5,688 nt of DNA, from the NCBI GenBank assembly GCA_022712735.1, contig JAFLKA010000368.1:1-5688 (forward strand), read 5' to 3'. The notes beneath the pieces were generated by a model that was given only the letters and a program-made list of their open reading frames with translations, did not search any database and was not told the DNA's origin. The stretch is from Marinosulfonomonas sp. (GTDB taxonomy: Bacteria > Pseudomonadota > Alphaproteobacteria > Rhodobacterales > Rhodobacteraceae). Positions 1-4,282 of this stretch are shown here, piece by piece. Positions within the stretch are counted from its first letter, which is position 1; every line of letters begins with the position of its first letter. The position numbers and the translations under genes are program-made.

Positions 1-1
1 A

Positions 2-172
2 ACACCCATCCCGATAACTGAGACAGGCTATAAGTCGCATTTCTTCCCCACGGGTAGCTATGCTGAATATGAAACGGCGGAGGACTTGGTCGTGGCGTGG
101 CTGGAAGCTGAGGCCGACAGCAAAGAATGGAAAGCGAAGGAGCTTGCGTCAAGGCAGATGAGCTTGTTTTGA
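2..172 (+). CDS. C-terminal fragment of an unrecognised small protein (5' end outside window)
   Basis: The reading frame is open from the left edge and gives 56 residues before TGA at 170-172. Its start lies outside the window. The visible part begins TPIPITETGYKSHF, followed by an acidic helical stretch (SYAEYETAEDLVVAWLEAEA) and ends RQMSLF. From memory, short proteins with a PITETGY.SHF start, a WL.xEA centre and an aromatic last residue occur in alphaproteobacterial plasmid and island regions next to conjugation or DNA-processing genes, but I know no function for them. The gene converges with the Fic toxin gene, with only 4 nt between the two stop codons, and I see no terminator there. 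That the frame is coding is supported by its ordinary residue composition and clean end. Confidence 0.6.
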   Translation, partial: TPIPITETGYKSHFFPTGSYAEYETAEDLVVAWLEAEADSKEWKAKELASRQMSLF

Positions 173-176
173 AGTT

Positions 177-794
177 CTATAGCTCGTGCTCAACCTCTTC
201 TTCGGGATCGTCACGCCCATGGGAATGTCCTTTGATCGTAAGCCTAAGGCATATTGCCATAGGGGCGTAATTGCCTCCATGCGCTTGCTTTGATGCAGAC
301 ATCCAAACAGATTTATCAATTTGGGTGAGGTCAATTTCATGCCCCGCATGTCCAGCCAGTTGCTTGTAGAAATAGAGTTGCGTGCGACCGTTGCCTTCGC
401 GAAACGGATGCACATAATTGATGTCGCCCATTATTTCTCCTGCCAGATCAGCAAACTGATCCGCAGGTAGGTTTCTCAAATAATTATGGGTTTTGATACG
501 GCGGTGCACGTCCGACATTCCGGTTTCGATAAATTGGCGGAACTGGAATTGTGATCCGCCTTTTGAAATTTCAACAGTGCGGATTTCCCCCGCCCATTCA
601 AAAACATCCTGAAACAAATGCCTGTGAATGGCGCATAAATGCGCCAGATCAAAATCACCATTTGGAAATTCTTCCAATGCTCGCTGTGCCACAAACAGGC
701 GTTCAGCGCGATCCAGTTGATCGGCATCCCTTATTTCGAGTTTGTTTTTGAGAACCTTGTAATCAGGCGGGTAGCAATAATCGGTGTCGCTCAT
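177..794 (-). CDS. Fic-domain protein, probable AMP-transferase toxin of a VbhT/VbhA-type module
   Basis: This is a 205-residue Fic protein. Fic enzymes usually move AMP from ATP to a hydroxyl side chain of a target; free-standing bacterial Fic toxins such as VbhT modify DNA gyrase and topoisomerase IV, but the target here is unknown. The Fic motif HPFREGNGRTQ lies at residues 129-139, with catalytic His129, Glu133, Asn135 and Arg137. The segment FEWAGEIRTVEISKGGS at about 65-81 is the usual helix plus flap that positions the target, and residues 1-60 form the normal N-terminal helices. The canonical motif HxFx(D/E)GNGRxxR ends in Arg, but residue 140 is Leu (CTC). That Arg normally contacts the ATP gamma-phosphate and pairs with the inhibitory Glu. 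From memory, related alphaproteobacterial Fic proteins also have Leu here, so this may be a subfamily trait. The tail (195-205) is strongly acidic. The start overlaps the antitoxin stop by ATGA, indicating translational coupling. Confidence 0.93.
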   Translation of the reverse strand: MSDTDYCYPPDYKVLKNKLEIRDADQLDRAERLFVAQRALEEFPNGDFDLAHLCAIHRHLFQDVFEWAGEIRTVEISKGGSQFQFRQFIETGMSDVHRRIKTHNYLRNLPADQFADLAGEIMGDINYVHPFREGNGRTQLYFYKQLAGHAGHEIDLTQIDKSVWMSASKQAHGGNYAPMAICLRLTIKGHSHGRDDPEEEVEHEL

Positions 795-979
795 TCAGCA
801 GCGGGCATCATCGCATGGACATCGACCTGCGCCAAAATATAGGCGCGGCGTTGCTTGGGGGAAAAACCCTTTTGCTCAAACATTGCGAACATGGCAATAT
901 CCTGTGCATCAAGGGGGTTATCCTCGATGGCTTGCAGATGCATCGCTTCAGATAGCTTTGTATTCATTTTCTTGTTCAT
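791..979 (-). CDS. VbhA-like antitoxin of the adjacent Fic toxin
   Basis: This 62-residue protein lies directly upstream of, and overlaps by 4 nt, the Fic gene, which is where class I Fic antitoxins are found. Such antitoxins bind the Fic protein and insert a helix whose Glu blocks ATP gamma-phosphate placement. The core (AMHLQAIEDNPLDAQDIAMF, then a helix ending RRAYILAQV) aligns by eye with VbhA: helix, E-x-x-P turn, long helix, final helix. The usual inhibitory motif is (S/T)xxxE(G/N). The best positional match is L15-Q-A-I-E19-D20, which keeps the Glu but not the Ser/Thr or Gly/Asn. An alternative, T7-K-L-S-E11-A12, keeps Thr and Glu. The listed ATG at 979 has AAAGG directly against it, which is too close. 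An in-frame ATG at 967 (Met5) has the same AGG 12 nt upstream, so the exact start is uncertain. The gene is probably co-transcribed with the recombinase, 41 nt upstream. Confidence 0.8.
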   Translation of the reverse strand: MNKKMNTKLSEAMHLQAIEDNPLDAQDIAMFAMFEQKGFSPKQRRAYILAQVDVHAMMPAAE

Positions 980-1020
980 CCTTTCATTCTACTGGAAATT
1001 CATGAAAAAAGCCAGAATAT

Positions 1021-1587
1021 TCATACTTTTTCTTTCGCCTTGAGCCGCTTGATAGACCGAGCCACGGTGGACGGGTGCACCCCGTTCAGAGCGGCAATCT
1101 CCGCAACACTAGCCTCCTTGGTCGCAATCTTGCGCATAGCAGAGCGCACTTTCGCATCTGTCATCTTAATTGGTGGTCCTAATCGCTGTCCTCGCCTTAC
1201 TGCGGCGGCCAGCCCTTGCTTGGTACGTTCTGATAGCAAACGGCGTTCAAACTCTGCCAAGCCGCTGATGAACGTGTAAATAAGCATTCCGTGCGGGGTA
1301 GATGTATCAATGTGAAAGCTGGCGATCTGGATTTCGATACCGCGTTCACGCAGGTTATCCAGCTCATTCAGGGCGTCCTTGGCGGACCGATAGGCGCGAT
1401 CCAAGTCCCAAATCACGAATACATCGCCAGACTTTAAGGAATTCACCAGTTTAGTATAAACAGGGCGATTTTTGGCACTGGCGGAGAGCTTTTCAATATG
1501 AAGCTCATCACAAATCGGCGTCAGCGCATCAATTTGACGATCTGGTCTCTGTTCTTCTGTACTAACTCGTAAATATCCAATTCTCAT
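1021..1587 (-). CDS. Small serine recombinase (resolvase/invertase family)
   Basis: At 188 residues this has the normal size of a Tn3-type resolvase or Hin-type invertase, enzymes that cut and rejoin DNA through a phosphoserine link. The N-terminal catalytic domain covers about 1-125. It has Arg7 and nucleophile Ser9 in YLRVSTEEQ, and Asp63, Arg64 and Arg67 in DLDRAYRS, matching the active-site set known from gamma-delta resolvase. The long E helix (about 104-130) contains ERRLLSERTKQGLAAA. A linker RGQRLGPP (132-139) leads to a C-terminal helix-turn-helix, about 158-182, with recognition helix HPSTVARSIKR. It appears intact, with all expected active-site residues. The ATG at 1587 is in the usual position for the family. 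Its ribosome site is poor (AAGG, 12 nt away). Resolvases commonly repress their own promoter by binding their recombination site, and the region upstream contains dyads that could serve this role. Whether it resolves, inverts or integrates DNA cannot be told from the protein alone. Confidence 0.92.
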   Translation of the reverse strand: MRIGYLRVSTEEQRPDRQIDALTPICDELHIEKLSASAKNRPVYTKLVNSLKSGDVFVIWDLDRAYRSAKDALNELDNLRERGIEIQIASFHIDTSTPHGMLIYTFISGLAEFERRLLSERTKQGLAAAVRRGQRLGPPIKMTDAKVRSAMRKIATKEASVAEIAALNGVHPSTVARSIKRLKAKEKV

Positions 1588-1618
1588 GTTATTTCAGTGC
1601 CTTAACGCTTGGATCAGC

Positions 1619-1637
1619 ATGCCACAGTATGTGGCAT
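1619..1637. repeat. 19-bp perfect inverted repeat, candidate operator or recombinase site
   Basis: ATGCCACA, spacer GTA, TGTGGCAT: the two 8-bp arms are exact reverse complements. It lies 32 nt upstream of the recombinase ATG. On the minus strand a TATATG hexamer at 1640-1635, which could serve as a -10 element, overlaps the right arm, so a protein bound here could block transcription of the recombinase gene. There is no T-tract on either side, so an intrinsic terminator is unlikely. The odd length and 3-nt centre fit an operator better than the even-length crossover sites typical of serine recombinases. Confidence 0.6.
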
Positions 1638-1727
1638 ATAGGATCCTTTTCGCATTTCGGGCTTTTATTGGGATTGGGCAAATCGCGTTGCCAGCAAACC
1701 CCTTATATTTCCTTATTCTATTATCAT

Positions 1728-1756
1728 TTTACCAGATTCAAGCTATCAAATACAAA
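1728..1756 (+). promoter_or_regulatory. Candidate sigma70-type promoter of the plus-strand pair
   Basis: TTTACC at 1728-1733 (4 of 6 matches to TTGACA) is followed after exactly 17 nt by TACAAA at 1751-1756 (4 of 6 to TATAAT). Transcription would start near 1763, about 14 nt before the ATG at 1777 and inside the 20-bp palindrome at 1761-1780. Spacing and position fit well, but the hexamers are only moderate and the surroundings are AT-rich, so a chance match is possible. Confidence 0.35.
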
Positions 1757-1760
1757 TATT

Positions 1761-1780
1761 GCATAAACGATCGGTTATGC
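1761..1780. repeat. 20-bp near-perfect palindrome over the start codon
   Basis: GCATAA-A-CGATCG-G-TTATGC is symmetrical at all but one base pair (1767/1774), with the centre between 1770 and 1771. It covers the ATG at 1777 and the expected transcription start. As DNA it could be an operator, or a crossover site with a central AT dinucleotide. As RNA it could fold over the start codon, though with an impractically tight centre. The position beside a promoter favours repression by a dimeric protein. Confidence 0.6.
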
Positions 1781-2136
1781 GTGATAGGAAATCGTTAAGA
1801 TTAAGGAAATATTCACATATTTCTGCGATTATGTTGGTTGCAGCAGCTTTTATTTCCTCAGGGAAAGAAGCAGCAGCCCTTACAGCAGATTATGTGCTGA
1901 ATGAAATGCCATCAGAACAAAGTAGTGGTTATCTGTCTGGCATAGTTGACGGGTTGGCATATGCCAGATGGTTATCTGACAAGCCGAACGAAACAGGGAC
2001 GCAATGCATTTATAGCTGGTTTTACGATGGTGGTATTGAACGCCAACGCCAAATCAATAAATGGTTTGAACGGCATTTAGATAAACCAGTAGATGCGCTG
2101 TTATATGTTTTAATGAAACGGGATTGTGGAGAGTAA
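1777..2136 (+). CDS. Small exported two-cysteine protein, Rap1a/Tai-like layout
   Basis: The 119-residue protein has a Sec-type signal: basic n-region RDRKSLRLRKY, hydrophobic core ISAIMLVAAAFISS, and a probable cleavage after Ala34 in EAAA-LT. The mature part of about 85 residues contains GYLSGIVDGLAYARW (51-65), then Cys77, an amphipathic helix (RQINKWFERH) and a last helix ending in Cys117. The two cysteines probably form a periplasmic disulfide. The order GYxxGxxDG, Cys, helix, DALLYVL, Cys resembles the Rap1a/Tai family, periplasmic proteins that include type VI amidase immunity proteins, but one Cys pair of that family is absent. I infer distant similarity only; a structural family unrelated to immunity is possible. 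An upstream in-frame TTG at 1759 would add six residues before the signal peptide; ATG at 1777 is preferred because it gives a normal signal n-region. Neither start has a clear ribosome site. The next gene begins directly after its TAA. Confidence 0.8.
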   Translation: MRDRKSLRLRKYSHISAIMLVAAAFISSGKEAAALTADYVLNEMPSEQSSGYLSGIVDGLAYARWLSDKPNETGTQCIYSWFYDGGIERQRQINKWFERHLDKPVDALLYVLMKRDCGE

Positions 2137-2877
2137 ATGGTAAAACTAGGTGAACATTTTGCAAGTAATGATCGGAGCCGCCATTCGGAATGGCTCCGTC
2201 AACAGCAATGGTTCATCAAAGCGCGTCAGGACAATCAACGACGCGATACCATTGAGGATAAATCCGAGCAGGATGTTTCTGCTTTTGCAACGGCGGTTGT
2301 CATGGCGACGGCGACGCAGGTTGAGGAGTTTGAAGTTAAGCTGGACAGTTATGATGAAGCCATCGTCATTGCCTTGATGGAAAACCAAGAATTGATGGAT
2401 GCTATAAATGCTAAGATTGATGCCTTGCTGGCACAAGCATACGTCATGGACGATGGCAGACGCGTTTTCAAAACCGAAGATGGACAGCAGGTGTTTGATG
2501 AATTTGGGGCCGAGGTGTCGCATGATGAATTGGATTTTGAATTAATCGGTGTCGAACGACCAACGTATGAAGCGTATGAAACTCTTGTTTCAGATAGAGC
2601 GCAGCTTGAAGCCGAGCGTACTGAAATTCTTGGATTCCAAGAAAAGGTTGATGCCGCCCATGAGCAAATATCAGAGGGTGAAATTTCCGAAGCTGATCTT
2701 GATGCATTGGATGCCGATCTGCTGGACGTCATGCCAGCTTCTGTTCGTGACCATGTGGCGGATTTAGAACCAGCCACACCAGCACCAGTCCTAAAGGCAG
2801 GTTTCACCGCCACAGCGGTGGTGCCACAAATGCAAAATGCCGAGGCTTCTGCCCCGGCACCTGCACCATTCCAGTAA
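2137..2877 (+). CDS. Unrecognised acidic helical protein, 246 residues
   Basis: I do not recognise a named family. It has no signal peptide or membrane helix, so it is predicted to be cytoplasmic. The first 40 residues are basic and polar (SEWLRQQQWFIKARQDNQRR). Residues 45-103 form a long amphipathic helix (VEEFEVKLDSYDEAIVIAL, MDAINAKIDALLAQ). Residues 106-128 hold a turn-rich element, DGRRVFKTEDGQQVFDEFG. Residues 143-180 form a second likely coiled-coil segment, followed by ISEADLDALDADLLDVMPASV (183-203) and a Pro/Ala-rich tail. From memory, similar proteins with an EADLDALDADL-type element occur in alphaproteobacterial plasmids near conjugation genes, without known function. A scaffold or chaperone-like role would be a guess. 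The gene starts on the ATG immediately after the upstream TAA, with a good ribosome site (GGAG, about 7 nt away), so the two form an operon. Its 3' end also holds the terminator of the opposite operon. Confidence 0.85.
   Translation: MVKLGEHFASNDRSRHSEWLRQQQWFIKARQDNQRRDTIEDKSEQDVSAFATAVVMATATQVEEFEVKLDSYDEAIVIALMENQELMDAINAKIDALLAQAYVMDDGRRVFKTEDGQQVFDEFGAEVSHDELDFELIGVERPTYEAYETLVSDRAQLEAERTEILGFQEKVDAAHEQISEGEISEADLDALDADLLDVMPASVRDHVADLEPATPAPVLKAGFTATAVVPQMQNAEASAPAPAPFQ
2830..2859 (-). terminator. Intrinsic terminator of the minus-strand membrane operon
   Basis: In the minus-strand transcript the arms TGCCGGGGC and GCCTCGGCA enclose the loop AGAA, giving a 9-bp GC-rich stem with one G-U pair, followed directly by TTTTGCATTT. 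On the plus strand the same position is an A-C mismatch and the hairpin is not followed by T residues, so the signal works in one direction. It lies about 35 nt beyond the stop codon of the last operon gene and inside the coding sequence of the convergent gene. A second small hairpin (2805-2820, CACCGC, CACA, GCGGTG) lies just beyond it. Confidence 0.7.
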
Positions 2878-2893
2878 ATTAAGCGTAACGGTT

Positions 2894-3307
2894 TTACTCG
2901 GCCTCATCATCCGTAATGATGGTGGCTACCAAGTTATTTGTTTGGGAATGCTTCGCCTCGGAAATTGCACGACGCACCGCATTGATTGTCCAGATGGGGG
3001 CAACCAAAACGGTACGCTCGCGCATGTGTTGACCTATCTGCAAGGTCGCAGTGCAATACCCCGCGACAGCAGTCACAATTCCAATTCCGACCAGTAATAA
3101 TTGCTCTCTAAATAGCAAAAGATCACCAAAACGGTTGGCAAAGAGCAACAATCCAAGCGCAATAACACCAGCCATCCAAAGCGGGTCACGCCCGATTTGA
3201 ACTGACTGGATAGGCGCAAGTGCTTCGTCTTTAAACATTGTTATGAGATAGTGATCTGTGACTCGAATGGAGCCACGCTCGTAAAAAACAGTTTCGGATG
3301 TGGTCAT
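2894..3307 (-). CDS. Two-helix membrane protein, possibly DUF6232-like
   Basis: The 137-residue protein begins with a beta-rich segment (VFYERGSIRVTDHYLITM, about 7-24, then IQSVQIGR). Two membrane helices follow, about 43-57 and 68-87, joined by a short loop. The end is a cytoplasmic helix (RERTVLVAPIWTINAVRRAISEAK) and an acidic tail. The layout of a short strand domain with VTD, two helices and a closing amphipathic helix recalls small DUF6232-type proteins; this is a memory-based suggestion and no function is known to me. The start at 3307 is chosen because AAAGGA sits 7 nt upstream. A start at 3355 would lie inside the previous gene and give an atypical N-terminus. It begins 4 nt after the upstream TAA, so the ribosome site lies within the end of that gene. 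It is the last gene of the operon and ends 16 nt from the convergent stop codon. Confidence 0.82.
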   Translation of the reverse strand: MTTSETVFYERGSIRVTDHYLITMFKDEALAPIQSVQIGRDPLWMAGVIALGLLLFANRFGDLLLFREQLLLVGIGIVTAVAGYCTATLQIGQHMRERTVLVAPIWTINAVRRAISEAKHSQTNNLVATIITDDEAE

Positions 3308-3311
3308 AGGT

Positions 3312-3821
3312 TTATCCTTTCCAAGGGAGGTTGCCACATTGCCCAGAGCGGGCATGGCTTAGGGTGGTTTGTGGCAGGGCGTTGATCCGTGATGGGGCGT
3401 ATGTGCAGGCAGAGGCCACATGTAGCGTCATGGTTAGTCCCAGAGCCTCGAACGCCTTGTCAGAGGCGCATCCGCAGATGTTGCTGCGATCAATGTTGGA
3501 AATCCGCAGGCGTGTTGGCGTCATTGCACGTAATTGACGGCGTGCCGCTTGCAGTTGTTCCCGAAGCAGCGGGATTTGATCTGCGCCCATGGCCTCCAGC
3601 ATGTCGATTGTCATTTCCAATTCAAACCGACGTGGATTTTCTGGAAGCGGCACACTTTCCTGTTCATTCTCAAGTGCGAGTTCACAGGCGGGTATTAGGT
3701 GTTTTTCCGCCATTCGTCGCTCAACAAGCGGTTGCAGCCAGAGCAGGGTGGCCAGCATATAAAGTGCCAGCCCCCCAACCATTGCGACTGGAAACAGGCG
3801 GGTGATAATTGAATCAAACAT
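3312..3821 (-). CDS. Single-pass membrane protein with Cys-rich exported domain
   Basis: I do not recognise this 169-residue protein. One hydrophobic helix at about 10-29 (FPVAMVGGLALYMLATLLWL) is an uncleaved anchor or signal anchor. The rest should lie in the periplasm. Residues 64-100 look like a helical, possibly coiled-coil stretch (RRFELEMTIDMLEAMG, LLREQLQAARRQLRAM). The C-terminal third contains Cys116 and Cys118 (a CxC in NICGCAS), Cys139 and Cys162; Cys46 is nearer the membrane. Five cysteines in an exported domain suggest disulfides, perhaps one between proteins because the number is odd. The start at 3821 is favoured by AAAGGA 6 nt upstream. The in-frame ATG at 3836 overlaps the preceding gene and lacks such a site. 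The gap from the preceding stop is 11 nt and to the next start is 4 nt, indicating a single transcript. Rz-like or secretion-linked roles were considered, but nothing specific supports them. Confidence 0.82.
   Translation of the reverse strand: MFDSIITRLFPVAMVGGLALYMLATLLWLQPLVERRMAEKHLIPACELALENEQESVPLPENPRRFELEMTIDMLEAMGADQIPLLREQLQAARRQLRAMTPTRLRISNIDRSNICGCASDKAFEALGLTMTLHVASACTYAPSRINALPQTTLSHARSGQCGNLPWKG
3315..3320 (-). promoter_or_regulatory. Ribosome binding site deciding the start at 3307
   Basis: AAAGGA on the minus strand, 7 nt before ATG 3307. It lies in the last codons of the upstream gene, whose TAA is at 3314-3312. It supports initiation at 3307 rather than at the in-frame ATG at 3355. 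Confidence 0.75.
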
Positions 3822-3827
3822 AGATTT

Positions 3828-3833
3828 TCCTTT
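3828..3833 (-). promoter_or_regulatory. Ribosome binding site deciding the start at 3821
   Basis: AAAGGA on the minus strand, 6 nt before ATG 3821 and overlapping the last base of the upstream TGA. It supports initiation at 3821 rather than the ATG at 3836. Confidence 0.75.
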
Positions 3834-4282
3834 CATTGAAATCGGCAGTGGCTGGTGACCAAAGCGCGGGCTTGCGCACGCGTCAGGTCAAAATCGGCCA
3901 ATGCTGTTTGGGTAAAGTTTGGGATCGACAAGGAATCTGTGGCATCCTTGGTGGCGAGCGTCAGTTGAACAACGCGTCCGCCACTTAATGTGCCGTAAAT
4001 GTAGCACCATTGTTTGCTGATCTTGCGATCTCGGTCACTGGCGCGTTCAACGCCCGTGTGTACAGTTTTTGAGCCGTACTGGACTTGCGTGAATAGAACG
4101 TATTTTTGGATTTCATCTTGCTGGGTGGGTGCCTGTCCTAAATTATTATCGCCAGCAACAAAACTTGGCCAATACCATTCAACACCGCGTAGAACATCAT
4201 AGGTGACCAGTCCGACAGCCAGCAGGGCATAGGTGCTAACCATCAACCCTGCCGACCATTTTTTTAGATACGCGCGGATCAT
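3833..4282 (-). CDS. Single-pass membrane protein with small exported domain
   Basis: I do not recognise this 149-residue protein. A short basic N-terminus (MIRAYLKKW) is followed by a membrane helix at about 11-29. The positive residues before the helix predict the remaining 115 residues on the outer face of the inner membrane. This part is beta-rich and polar (KYVLFTQVQYGSKTVHTG, QWCYIYGTLSGGRVVQLTLAT) and ends with a helix (LTRAQARALVTSHCRFQ). It contains just two cysteines, Cys93 and Cys146, which could form a disulfide joining the strand core to the C-terminal helix. The strand pattern could be a small sandwich or a pilin-like fold, but without a pilin cleavage motif. Its ATG overlaps the stop of the 397-residue gene by ATGA, and there is no strong ribosome site, so translation is probably coupled. 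That coupling suggests roughly equal production of the two membrane proteins. Confidence 0.83.
   Translation of the reverse strand: MIRAYLKKWSAGLMVSTYALLAVGLVTYDVLRGVEWYWPSFVAGDNNLGQAPTQQDEIQKYVLFTQVQYGSKTVHTGVERASDRDRKISKQWCYIYGTLSGGRVVQLTLATKDATDSLSIPNFTQTALADFDLTRAQARALVTSHCRFQ

Larger units (their letters stand above)
1588..1776. promoter_or_regulatory. Divergent intergenic region between recombinase and exported-protein genes
   Basis: This 189-nt gene-free stretch separates the divergent recombinase and plus-strand genes, so it should hold both promoters. It contains a 19-bp perfect inverted repeat, a weaker one at 1677-1692 (GGCAA, 6 nt, TTGCC) and the left part of a 20-bp palindrome at 1761-1780. 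The stretch from about 1700 to 1760 is AT-rich. For serine recombinases the recombination site often lies next to the recombinase gene, so this is the natural place to look for one. No copied half-site is clear enough to call a res site with confidence. Confidence 0.6.

Noticed and set aside
1759..1776. TTG start adding six residues to the exported protein
   Set aside because: It lies right next to the candidate -10 element and would precede the transcription start; ATG 1777 gives a normal signal peptide.
1806..1823. Inverted repeat GAAATAT, TCAC, ATATTTC
   Set aside because: It is very AT-rich and within the signal-peptide coding region, so a chance symmetry is likely.
2349..2813. 154-codon open frame on the minus strand
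   Set aside because: It lies wholly opposite the 246-residue plus-strand gene, is Ser-rich as expected from antisense reading, and has no operon context; the plus gene has a good ribosome site and abuts its partner.
3308..3355. Longer start (ATG at 3355) for the two-helix membrane protein
   Set aside because: It would overlap the previous gene by 44 nt and lacks a ribosome site, while ATG 3307 has AAAGGA at ideal spacing.
3389..3805. 138-codon open frame on the plus strand
   Set aside because: It is antisense to the 169-residue membrane protein gene, is rich in Arg, Pro and Cys, and lacks credible initiation; the minus gene has membrane topology and ribosome-site support.
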